Source: an uncultured Clostridia bacterium
GTDB lineage: Bacteria; Bacillota; Clostridia; Peptostreptococcales; Anaerovoracaceae
Assembly (NCBI GenBank): GCA_934278965.1
Contig: CAKQWL010000230.1
Span: 1-9,326 of the forward strand
Direction of reading: 5' to 3'
Length of the DNA: 9,326 bases
Shown: positions 1-6,089 of the stretch, in pieces
How the letters are laid out: every line of letters starts with the position of its first letter
Position numbering within the stretch: position 1 is the stretch's first letter
The notes under the pieces: model-generated
Seen by the model: the letters and a program-made list of their open reading frames with translations, nothing else
The model's database searches: none
Told to the model about the DNA's origin: nothing
Position numbers and translations under genes: made by a program

Positions 1-318
1 GCGATGGATGAATCCTCTGCTTATCTCGGGGAATGCGCGCTGGTGCCGTATCGCTCGCCGATTTCCGATCTCGGAATCACTTTTTACAATACCTTGTTTG
101 ATGAAAATGCGGCATGTCATCTGGCTCTTGGAATGGGATTTACAAACTGTATCCGGGATTATGAGAAGTATACTCTGGAGGAATGCCGGGCGAAGGGGAT
201 CAACGATTCGATTCTCCATGAGGATTTTATGATCGGCACCAAAGATCTTTCCATTATCGGAAGGACAAAGGATGGAAGGGAAGTCGAAATCTTCCGCGAC
301 GGAGGATGGGCGTTTTAG
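1..318 (+). CDS. M29-family metallo-aminopeptidase, C-terminal part (5' truncated)
   Basis: The reading frame is open from the first base, so the gene begins left of the window and only about 105 C-terminal residues are visible. They match the catalytic end of the M29 aminopeptidases (AmpS/AmpT/PepS type), cytosolic co-catalytic metal enzymes that remove N-terminal residues from peptides. Numbering from the first visible Met, I see LGECALVPY with E10, the family hallmark YRSPISDLGI-FYNTLFDENA with a metal-type histidine in ENAACHLALG (H39), and HEDFMIG (H72, D74), which carries the last metal ligand. The C-terminus (EIFRDGGWAF) is the normal family end, so nothing is missing at the 3' side. 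A hairpin terminator follows 8 bases after the TAG. It faces the unrelated glycan unit and is probably its chromosomal flank. Family assignment is secure; substrate preference cannot be read. Confidence 0.92.
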   Translation, partial: AMDESSAYLGECALVPYRSPISDLGITFYNTLFDENAACHLALGMGFTNCIRDYEKYTLEECRAKGINDSILHEDFMIGTKDLSIIGRTKDGREVEIFRDGGWAF

Positions 319-326
319 AAAAGAAC

Positions 327-354
327 AAAGGGTGATTGGCAGCAATCACCCTTT
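327..354. terminator. Bidirectional intrinsic terminator between convergent genes
   Basis: A perfect 12-bp stem (AAAGGGTGATTG / CAATCACCCTTT) closes a 4-base GCAG loop. On the + strand it is followed by only a short T run (CTTTTG). On the - strand the stem runs into TTTGTTCTTTT, a better U-tract. It therefore probably ends the aminopeptidase transcript from the left and, more strongly, the five-gene glycan transcript from the right, whose last stop codon lies about 45 bases away. Confidence 0.85.
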
Positions 355-400
355 TGAATTACAGCGATTTTTTTACAGAAGTCTTTGGTAGTCTTTTGTG

Positions 401-1921
401 TCAGGATAAAATCCGGCGCAGCATCCGTCCGAGGATTTTCTCTCCCGCCAGACAGGCCAAAATCACGAACCAGAAATGAATCTGGATCAAAAATACAAGC
501 CAGTCGGTGGCCGCCGCGCGGGGAATGTAGAACAGGTTTGAGAGAAGCGACAGCATCAAGGTCCGCATAAACCAGCCTTTCTTCATGGCATCTATGCAGT
601 ATATCAGGAAAATACCCAGAATAAAGCTGTATACGGCAATGCCGATAAATCCGTAATCTGCAAACAGTTCAAGAAGATAGGAGGAGCCTAAACCATGGCC
701 TTCCAGATATCCCGGATGAGCGACAAAGGCGAGCGGCTCGCCCAGTTTGTGGCTCCGGGCCGCAAGCTCGGCGCAGTTGCCTACCGGAAGCGGATCTGTG
801 CCGAACAGAGAGAGCCCGATTCGACCGTACAGGATTTGGTCAATGAACGGACCGAAAGTAAAATTCCGATCCGCACCGGGGAGATGAGGAAGGGCGGCGT
901 GACCGACGCACAGCGTCCGAAAAGAGACGCCTTGCTTATGAAACAGATCGACGACAATATTCACAACAACATCGTTACCGGCAGAGGCACCGTCACGCAG
1001 GTAATTCATGACGGAAAGACCGATACAGGCGACGGGGAGCATCGTAATAATGGCCCCGGTTTCCAAGCGGCCCAGCCAGCGTTTTTCATCCCCCAGATAA
1101 TCCCGGATGCAGTAATAGAGGAAGATGAATAAGGCGTTCAGCACAATCAGCTTTCGCTGTCCGAACATCAGCGAGGGCACCGCGGACAGCAGATAAAGAG
1201 CTAAAACCGGGAAGGCCCACTTCTTTTTTGGAAGTGTGGCCAGAAAGGCGCACAGCGCATAAGGCATACAGTAGCCGGCCGTGCGAATCCAAAATGGATA
1301 AGCAGCATCGTAAGAAAGATAATACTCGGCATAAGCTCTGTCCTGCATAAAAATCAGCTTATCCAATTCGCCGTACAGGAAACAGCTCATACTGGCTGCA
1401 TACAAGCAGAACGACGCTATTTGCAGAGTGCACCTGTCGGGAACGCTTTGATTGCCGCTGTTTGTCAGCGGCAATCGGATTGACGGGTTCGCCGGAGCTT
1501 TCCTGCGCGCCGTAAACACATACAAATATAGCATGGCACCCAAGTAGAGCATCAGCAAACTGAGCGCCACAGAGCGAAGGGCAAAGAAAATATCTTCCTG
1601 CCCGTATTCCTCCCACCAGGGGGTACCGATCAAACAGTCGATTAGAGGCCGGCAGCTCAAGAACACAAAGAGGATCAGGCTGAAAAGCAGCAGAATCAGT
1701 CTTCTGTGCAGGTCCGCGGCACAAAAAACGATCACACAGGCGTAGATACAGAGATTCCCGAACACCAGCATGTTATAGTTCAGCATTCCGGAGCCCAGCG
1801 CGTGTAAGATCCCGGCACAGATAAGAAACGCCAGCTGGATTCCCAAGAGAACAGCGCCTTTTCGAGAAGGTCCGTTTGGGATCTGCGCGGGAGAATAAAA
1901 TTTTATTTGCGATGTGTACAT
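401..1921 (-). CDS. wzy: Wzy-type O-antigen/capsule repeat-unit polymerase (multi-spanning membrane protein)
   Basis: A 506-residue polytopic membrane protein with about 12 predicted helices (roughly 23-43, 48-68, 74-92, 112-136, 164-184, 211-230, 236-253, 257-273, 288-307, 423-443, 450-467, 472-493) and one large extramembrane loop (about 308-420) before the last three. This topology, the GQRKL motif at 254-258 followed by a helix, and the segment GHGLGSSYLLELFADYG (408-424) are typical of the O-antigen polysaccharide polymerase Wzy family (the PF14296 / TIGR04370 kind). Such proteins join lipid-linked oligosaccharide repeats into polymer on the outer face of the membrane. The ATG is preceded by AGGAAAAGAG, which overlaps the stop codon of the upstream glycosyltransferase (13-bp gap). 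It is the last gene of the unit, ending just before the 327-354 terminator. Wzy proteins diverge strongly, so the linkage formed cannot be inferred. A WaaL-like ligase is an alternative, but the family motifs favour Wzy. Confidence 0.85.
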   Translation of the reverse strand: MYTSQIKFYSPAQIPNGPSRKGAVLLGIQLAFLICAGILHALGSGMLNYNMLVFGNLCIYACVIVFCAADLHRRLILLLFSLILFVFLSCRPLIDCLIGTPWWEEYGQEDIFFALRSVALSLLMLYLGAMLYLYVFTARRKAPANPSIRLPLTNSGNQSVPDRCTLQIASFCLYAASMSCFLYGELDKLIFMQDRAYAEYYLSYDAAYPFWIRTAGYCMPYALCAFLATLPKKKWAFPVLALYLLSAVPSLMFGQRKLIVLNALFIFLYYCIRDYLGDEKRWLGRLETGAIITMLPVACIGLSVMNYLRDGASAGNDVVVNIVVDLFHKQGVSFRTLCVGHAALPHLPGADRNFTFGPFIDQILYGRIGLSLFGTDPLPVGNCAELAARSHKLGEPLAFVAHPGYLEGHGLGSSYLLELFADYGFIGIAVYSFILGIFLIYCIDAMKKGWFMRTLMLSLLSNLFYIPRAAATDWLVFLIQIHFWFVILACLAGEKILGRMLRRILS

Positions 1922-1934
1922 AAGGGCTCTTTTC

Positions 1935-2930
1935 CTAAGCTCGAAGGTTTCGGGTATTCACCTCAACGCGTTTGTTGTGCAGCAGCAGTAAAAGCCGGTA
2001 GCACGGAACTCCCAGTTTCAGGGCAAGGACCGATACGCGGCGGGTAAGATGAAAATACGGACAAACGAGGATTTCCTTCCAATGTTCCCGCAGGTCCGAT
2101 ACAGTCTGTCGAAACAGCGGGTTTTCTTCCATCTCCGGGGACATCAGCATTTTGTCCAGCAGAAGGAACTGGGACCAGCGGCAGCGAAAAACGGCAATAT
2201 CCTCCAGCGCGGGCCAATGCTCGCGAACCTGCGCCAGGACATATTGATGAGCCTCGATATGCATCAGGTCGTCCGCGGAAAAAGGGGAAGAACAGATGCT
2301 GGAAGATCGGTGCCAGTAGTGGTACATGGGTCTGTCGATGAGCACGACGCGTTCGGCCAAAAGGAGAAGACCGGGCATATACAGAACATCCTCGTAGGTT
2401 TTGCCTTTGCGGAAACGATGACTCTCACAAAGATCCCGATGGATCAATTTGGTACATACGGAGTAATTGCTTCGTTTCCCCCGCAAAATATCCCGCATTG
2501 CTTCCTGCGGAGACAGGAGATAAATCCTGCCGCTGTGTTTTTTGACTTCACGCGTTTTGAAATGATCGGCGATCGTACAGGCTGCGATTTTCGTTTTGTA
2601 TTTCAGGACCAGCCCGTAAAGCGTTTCCAGCATGTCCGCATCGATATAATCATCGCTGTCCAAAAAAATCAGGTATTCTCCCTGAGCATGATCGATGCCG
2701 GTATTCCTGGCGTCGCCGATGCCGCCGTTTTCTTTGTGAATGACACGGATGCGGCCGTCTGTCAGGGTCAGCTCGTCGCACAGCTGCCCGCTGGAATCGG
2801 TGGAGCCGTCATCAATCAATAAGATTTCGATGTCCCGAAAGGTCTGAGATAGGACGGAGTCAACACATCGGGGCAGGAATGATTCTACGTTGTAGACCGG
2901 AATGATGACCGAAATTGCAGGACTCTTCAT
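1935..2930 (-). CDS. Family 2 glycosyltransferase (GT-A fold)
   Basis: 331 residues when started at the ATG at 2930. The N-terminal GT-A domain is textbook GT2: ISVIIPVYNVESFLPRC (6-22), the nucleotide-binding DDGSTD (40-45), ENGGIGDARNTGI (68-79), the metal-binding DSDD at 91-94, and YED at 179-181 in the usual place for the catalytic base. The C-terminal half has YHYWHRSSSI (203-212), common in capsule and teichoic-type GT2 enzymes, and lacks clear membrane helices. It should add one sugar to the lipid-linked acceptor at the cytoplasmic face. The open frame reaches 10 codons further upstream, but that would overlap the preceding gene and lose the good ribosome binding site, so I use the inner ATG. 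It sits 1 base after the upstream gene and 13 bases before the polymerase. The donor sugar is unknown. Confidence 0.93.
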   Translation of the reverse strand: MKSPAISVIIPVYNVESFLPRCVDSVLSQTFRDIEILLIDDGSTDSSGQLCDELTLTDGRIRVIHKENGGIGDARNTGIDHAQGEYLIFLDSDDYIDADMLETLYGLVLKYKTKIAACTIADHFKTREVKKHSGRIYLLSPQEAMRDILRGKRSNYSVCTKLIHRDLCESHRFRKGKTYEDVLYMPGLLLLAERVVLIDRPMYHYWHRSSSICSSPFSADDLMHIEAHQYVLAQVREHWPALEDIAVFRCRWSQFLLLDKMLMSPEMEENPLFRQTVSDLREHWKEILVCPYFHLTRRVSVLALKLGVPCYRLLLLLHNKRVEVNTRNLRA

Positions 2931-2931
2931 G

Positions 2932-3942
2932 TTACTTCTCCTTGATCGTAATCGCTTCACGCATTCGCTTCCACAAACCCCGCGCAGTGCCGAGGCCGTA
3001 GCTCACATGCATGAGCAGGAAGATGCCGGGCAGCAAAATGCTCACCGGGCCGATTTTACGGATTCCCGGCAGAGAAAAAAGCACGCAAAACAGTGCATAC
3101 GCAATCCACATGAGAGCGGCGAGAGCAGGGAAACCGACAAAGGCCAGGAGCGTCGTGCATAGAATCCCCAGCACAAAAAAGAAAGGGATCAGATGATAAA
3201 GACTGATGCATCCCGGACAAACCAGCAGTGTGTATCCAATCCTGATGCCTTTTTCATACTTCTGCTTCAGCATTCTTCGAAGCGTATTCCGGGCATAATG
3301 CAGGGAGATGATCTCGGGGTCCAAGAGGATCCGATAACCGGATTTTCGAATCCGATAATGCATTTCATTGTCCTCTGTCCGCAGCAGGGATTCGTTCAAA
3401 AGTCCCGCCGTATCAAATACCTCGCGGCGGTAAGCGCCGTGAGAAACTGTTTTGACATATTGTTTTCGCGCGGAGCGGCGGCTGGTTCCCGCGGAACTGC
3501 CGAAAAGGGAGTTTTCCGCGAAAAGCAGAACCCTTTGCCAGAGACTGTCCGTATCGCAGATGCATCTGCAGACTCCGCCGGCGACGGACTCTCCCTGCTG
3601 AATGGCCCGCATGCTTTTCTCCGTGAAGTCAGAGGGAACGCGAGTATGGGCATCGAGACGAATAATAACATCTCCCGTGCTGAGAGCAATGGCTTCGTTC
3701 CAGCCGGCGGCCTGGATCACACGGGGATTGGTCCCGATCCGGATATCCCGAAATTCCGATTGGTACTTCCGGCGAAAATCTTCCATGAGAGGCAGGGTCC
3801 CATCACAGGAGCCGCTGTCGATCAATACGATTTCTGTATGCTTGCGGGAATAGGTCTGCCGAAGGAGATCCGCCAGCAGACCGGGAAGGTATTCCGCTTC
3901 ATTCAGCGCGATCACACAAAGGGATACTGTATTTGTGGACAA
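2932..3942 (-). CDS. ExoA-like family 2 glycosyltransferase with C-terminal membrane helices, TTG start
   Basis: 336 residues. The GT2 domain shows SLCVIALNEAEYLPGLL (7-23), IDSGSCDGT (41-49), the donor/metal motif RLDAHTRVP (95-103, with D97-A-H99 in the DxD place) and TEDNEMHYRIRK (189-200, catalytic-base type ED). RLDAH and the NEMHYRIRK block are characteristic of the succinoglycan glycosyltransferase ExoA group. After the catalytic domain come about three hydrophobic helices (250-270, 272-292, 298-318), as in ExoA-like enzymes, anchoring it at the inner membrane face. The start is TTG: no in-frame ATG occurs until residue 53, which would delete the first nucleotide-binding strands, and GAGGTG lies 7 bases before the TTG. 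The stop is 1 base from the next gene's start, and its last codons contain that gene's ribosome binding site, so the two are probably translationally coupled. Donor and acceptor are unknown. Confidence 0.9.
   Translation of the reverse strand: MSTNTVSLCVIALNEAEYLPGLLADLLRQTYSRKHTEIVLIDSGSCDGTLPLMEDFRRKYQSEFRDIRIGTNPRVIQAAGWNEAIALSTGDVIIRLDAHTRVPSDFTEKSMRAIQQGESVAGGVCRCICDTDSLWQRVLLFAENSLFGSSAGTSRRSARKQYVKTVSHGAYRREVFDTAGLLNESLLRTEDNEMHYRIRKSGYRILLDPEIISLHYARNTLRRMLKQKYEKGIRIGYTLLVCPGCISLYHLIPFFFVLGILCTTLLAFVGFPALAALMWIAYALFCVLFSLPGIRKIGPVSILLPGIFLLMHVSYGLGTARGLWKRMREAITIKEK
2938..2943 (-). promoter_or_regulatory. Ribosome binding site AAGGAG that fixes the start at 2930
   Basis: AAGGAG lies 7 bases upstream of the ATG at 2930 and inside the last codons (IKEK-stop) of the preceding glycosyltransferase gene. 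It supports the shorter start of the downstream GT2 gene over the ATG at 2960. Confidence 0.8.
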
Positions 3943-3949
3943 TTTGTTT

Positions 3950-3955
3950 CACCTC
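3950..3955 (-). promoter_or_regulatory. Ribosome binding site GAGGTG that supports a TTG start
   Basis: GAGGTG is 7 bases upstream of the TTG at 3942-3940 and overlaps the TGA of the preceding phosphoglycosyl transferase gene. The only nearby ATG (3957-3955) hits a stop after two codons, so TTG is the credible start. Confidence 0.75.
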
Positions 3956-4640
3956 ATTTGAAAAGAACCGTGTGCAGCGTCCGAAAAAGGGTACCGATAT
4001 CACGGTGCAGACTGAATTTCAAAAGTTCCTCCAGATTATACTTCATTTTTTCAGGGAGTATTGTCTTAAGATAAACCTGTTCCGGGTTTTCGGCTCCATT
4101 CAGCAGCGCAGATTCGTCCCGAAACAGAAGACTGGCGCGGCTGGTAATACCGGCGGGCAGAAGCAGTGTAGCCATCATTTCGGGCGTGTACGCGGCCACA
4201 TATTCCGGGACCTCCGGGCGGGTGCCGATAAAACTCATATTGCCCCGAAATACATCAATCAGCTGGCACAGTTCATCCAGGTGGAACCTGCGGAGATATT
4301 TTCCTGCTCTGGTGATACGAGGATCCTGTGCGGCGGTAATGGCGGGGCCGCGTTTCGGGGCATCCCATACCATCGTCCGAAATTTAAAAATCCGAAACGG
4401 CCTTCCGTATGATGTGATCCGTACTTGGCGAAAGAAGACAGGGCCGGGAGAGTCCAGTCGAATCACTATAGCCAAAAGCAGAAAAACGGGGCTCAGAATC
4501 AGGAGAAGAAAGGCAGATACCAGCAGGTCAAAACCCCGCTTTACAAAGAGGCTTGCTTTCTTCCCGGACAGAGCGTCATAATAGGGCCGTACCGCTTCGG
4601 AGCGCATAGCGGCCGGCAGTTTATCCCATTTTCTTATCAT
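3954..4640 (-). CDS. Monotopic phosphoglycosyl transferase (PglC/WcaJ-type bacterial sugar transferase)
   Basis: 228 residues from the ATG at 4640. This family moves a sugar-1-phosphate from a nucleotide sugar to undecaprenyl phosphate, starting glycan assembly on the cytoplasmic face. Visible: KRGFDLL (34-40), then a single hydrophobic re-entrant segment with a proline (about 39-60, ILSPVFLLL), LDSPGPVFFRQVR (62-74), FKFRTM (86-91, FKFRTM family block), the catalytic dyad D122-E123 in HLDELCQLIDVFRG, and MSFIGTRPE (135-143). It is the small PglC-sized form without the N-terminal four-helix domain of WcaJ/WbaP. The frame stays open to 5096, but that extension is antisense-free noise lying inside the aminotransferase gene. 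The 4-base ATGA overlap with that gene's stop makes 4640 the natural coupled start. No good Shine-Dalgarno sequence precedes it, which fits coupling. An ATG at codon 12 is possible. Pairing with an aminotransferase suggests an amino-sugar substrate, by inference. Confidence 0.92.
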   Translation of the reverse strand: MIRKWDKLPAAMRSEAVRPYYDALSGKKASLFVKRGFDLLVSAFLLLILSPVFLLLAIVIRLDSPGPVFFRQVRITSYGRPFRIFKFRTMVWDAPKRGPAITAAQDPRITRAGKYLRRFHLDELCQLIDVFRGNMSFIGTRPEVPEYVAAYTPEMMATLLLPAGITSRASLLFRDESALLNGAENPEQVYLKTILPEKMKYNLEELLKFSLHRDIGTLFRTLHTVLFK

Positions 4641-5848
4641 TTTAATACACAATACTTTCGAACAAGATCGGAAAACACCGAAATGATGTAGTCGACCTCC
4701 GCATCGGTCAGGAGCGTATGCAGAGGCAGTGTTATTTCGTTGCTGAAGAACGCGAAGGCATTCGGAAAATCTTCGATGCGGAAGCCCATGGTCCGGTATG
4801 CGGTCAGCATAGGCAGCGGGATATAGTGAACATTGCAGGAAATTCCCTGCTGTGCCATTTCGGTAAAGAGGGCATTCCTCTGCTCCTGCGTGATCTCCGG
4901 TACTCTGCAGATGTATAAATGTCCTGAAGATTGAGATTCCGCAGTTTCGTGCGGAAGACTGATAACTCCGAGAGGGAGAAAAGCCTCGTCGTAGCGGCGA
5001 ATGATTTCCCTGCGGCGCGACAGCATTTCCGGATATCGCTGAAGCTGGGAAAGCCCGATTGCGGCAGCCAGATCGGTTAGATTGTGCTTGTACCACGGGT
5101 GTATAATATCATACGCCCAGGAACCGGTTTTAGCTTTATCTAAGGCGTCCGCTGTTTGACCATGAGAGCAGAGCAATCGAAGCTGCTGATAAACCGGGTC
5201 GCTGTCCATTCCCGGAATCTTGCGCCAAGTCAGCGCGCCGCCTTCCGCTGTCGTCAGGTTCTTTACCGCATGAAAGGAAAAAGAGGAAAAATCAGACAGG
5301 CTGCCTGTCGGAATCTCATGCCGGGAAGCGCCCAGCGAATGAGCGGTGTCCGCAGAGACGATAATCCGCCCAAAGGCTTCCTGGATCAGATTGGAGGGGC
5401 GAAAATAACGGCGCTTTTTTTCTATGATCTCATAAATCTTCTCGTAATGACAAGGGACTCCGGCCAGATCAACGGGGACAATGACTTTCGTATGTTCATT
5501 GATCGCGGCGGACATCTGTTCATAATCCATTTCAAAGGAATCCTTGGCACAATCCACCAACACCAGTTTGGCACCGACATGGCATACCACAGACGCTGTC
5601 GCTGTATAGGTATAAGCCGGAACAATCACCTCATCGCCGGGTCCGACACCCAGAAACCGAAGGACCATTTCCGCGCAGGCGGTCTGGGAATTCATGCAGA
5701 CTGCGCGTTCGGTCCCGCACAGCCGGGCAATGCCTGCTTCCAGTTCCCGCGTGCGGGAACCGGTAGTGATCCAGCCGGAACGCAGGACCTCTTCGACTGC
5801 CTGGATTTCAGCTTCGGTAATATCCGGCGGCGAAAATGGAATCTTCAT
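4637..5848 (-). CDS. DegT/DnrJ/EryC1/StrS-family PLP sugar aminotransferase
   Basis: 403 residues, normal length for the family, which transfers an amino group from glutamate to a nucleotide-bound keto-sugar. Motifs: IPFSPPDITEAEI (3-15), GWITTGSRTRELE (25-37), PAYTYTATAS (77-86), DTAHSLGA (167-174; D167 is the expected PLP ring-nitrogen partner, with T168 where Ala is usual), SFHAVKNLTTAEGG (191-204) with K196 as the Schiff-base lysine, and IHPWYKHNLTDLAAAIG further on. The start has AAGGAGGGGAG upstream and begins the five-gene leftward unit about 90 bases after its promoter. The 4-keto substrate needs a 4,6-dehydratase, which is not in this window. Next to a PglC-like transferase, a UDP-4-amino-4,6-dideoxy sugar (PglE-like role) is plausible, but other amino sugars cannot be excluded. 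Confidence 0.93.
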   Translation of the reverse strand: MKIPFSPPDITEAEIQAVEEVLRSGWITTGSRTRELEAGIARLCGTERAVCMNSQTACAEMVLRFLGVGPGDEVIVPAYTYTATASVVCHVGAKLVLVDCAKDSFEMDYEQMSAAINEHTKVIVPVDLAGVPCHYEKIYEIIEKKRRYFRPSNLIQEAFGRIIVSADTAHSLGASRHEIPTGSLSDFSSFSFHAVKNLTTAEGGALTWRKIPGMDSDPVYQQLRLLCSHGQTADALDKAKTGSWAYDIIHPWYKHNLTDLAAAIGLSQLQRYPEMLSRRREIIRRYDEAFLPLGVISLPHETAESQSSGHLYICRVPEITQEQRNALFTEMAQQGISCNVHYIPLPMLTAYRTMGFRIEDFPNAFAFFSNEITLPLHTLLTDAEVDYIISVFSDLVRKYCVLK

Positions 5849-5869
5849 AAGTGATATCTCCCCTCCTTT

Positions 5870-5926
5870 TTATTTGGAAAATCTGTCAGAGACAGCAGCA
5901 AAAAGCGACCAAATAGATCGCTCCAT
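5870..5926 (-). CDS. Possible 18-residue leader peptide ORF ahead of the aminotransferase
   Basis: Within the predicted leader transcript an ATG at 5926 opens a 19-codon frame (MERSIWSLFAAVSDRFSK, then TAA). It ends exactly where the AAGGAGG of the aminotransferase begins and spans the attenuator-like hairpin at 5900-5922, so a translating ribosome would disturb that hairpin. It has no convincing Shine-Dalgarno sequence and no run of a single regulatory amino acid, so it may be chance. No homolog is recognised. Confidence 0.25.
   Translation of the reverse strand: MERSIWSLFAAVSDRFSK
5900..5922 (-). terminator. Attenuator-like hairpin plus U5 in the leader of the aminotransferase unit
   Basis: Read on the - strand, AGCGATC / GGTCGCT form a 7-bp stem (one G-U pair) around a TATTT loop, followed at once by a run of five T. 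It sits between the predicted promoter and the first gene, about 20 bases into the transcript. It is short and only moderately stable, so partial termination or antitermination control is possible but unproven. A second small hairpin (CTGTC-TCT-GACAG, 5883-5895) lies just downstream. Confidence 0.4.
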
Positions 5927-5946
5927 AAGACCGACGTATGTAATGT

Positions 5947-5975
5947 ATTGTAGCACAGCGCGAGAAAAATGGCAA
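5947..5975 (-). promoter_or_regulatory. Sigma-70/A-type promoter for the leftward five-gene unit
   Basis: On the - strand, TTGCCA (5975-5970), a 17-base spacer, then TACAAT (5952-5947) preceded by TGC, an extended -10. Transcription should start near 5940, leaving an approximately 90-base leader before the ATG at 5848. Confidence 0.75.
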
Positions 5976-6028
5976 TGAAATGGGGCCGGATTCCCCTGTT
6001 TGTCCATCGGCGGCAAGACAGAGAAAAT

Positions 6029-6057
6029 TTGACGAAATCGCCGCTTCACGGTATAAT
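6029..6057 (+). promoter_or_regulatory. Sigma-70/A-type promoter for the rightward licD unit
   Basis: TTGACG (6029-6034), a 17-base spacer, and a perfect TATAAT (6052-6057). Transcription should start near 6064, about 26 bases before the LicD ATG. The -35 boxes of the two divergent promoters are 53 bases apart, so one regulator could affect both. A weak GGGG-7-CCCC inverted repeat (5982-5996) lies between them. Confidence 0.82.
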
Positions 6058-6089
6058 GATGAAACCAATAAAGAGAAGGGAATCCACCA

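Noticed and set aside
2049..2822. 257-codon open frame on the + strand opposite the second GT2 gene
   Set aside because: Antisense to a gene with DDGSTD and DSDD motifs; the translation shows no family features.
3193..4074. 293-codon open frame on the + strand opposite the ExoA-like glycosyltransferase
   Set aside because: It lies almost wholly antisense to a gene with clear GT2 motifs, has no recognisable domain and no ribosome site, and its composition is that of a reverse-frame shadow.
4641..5096. N-terminal extension of the phosphoglycosyl transferase frame (about 150 extra residues)
   Set aside because: The extension overlaps the aminotransferase gene in another frame and lacks the membrane helices of a WcaJ-type N-terminus. 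The coupled ATGA start at 4640 is the better choice.
5156..5854. 232-codon + strand open frame opposite the aminotransferase
   Set aside because: Shadow of the PLP aminotransferase; no motifs and no promoter or ribosome site of its own.
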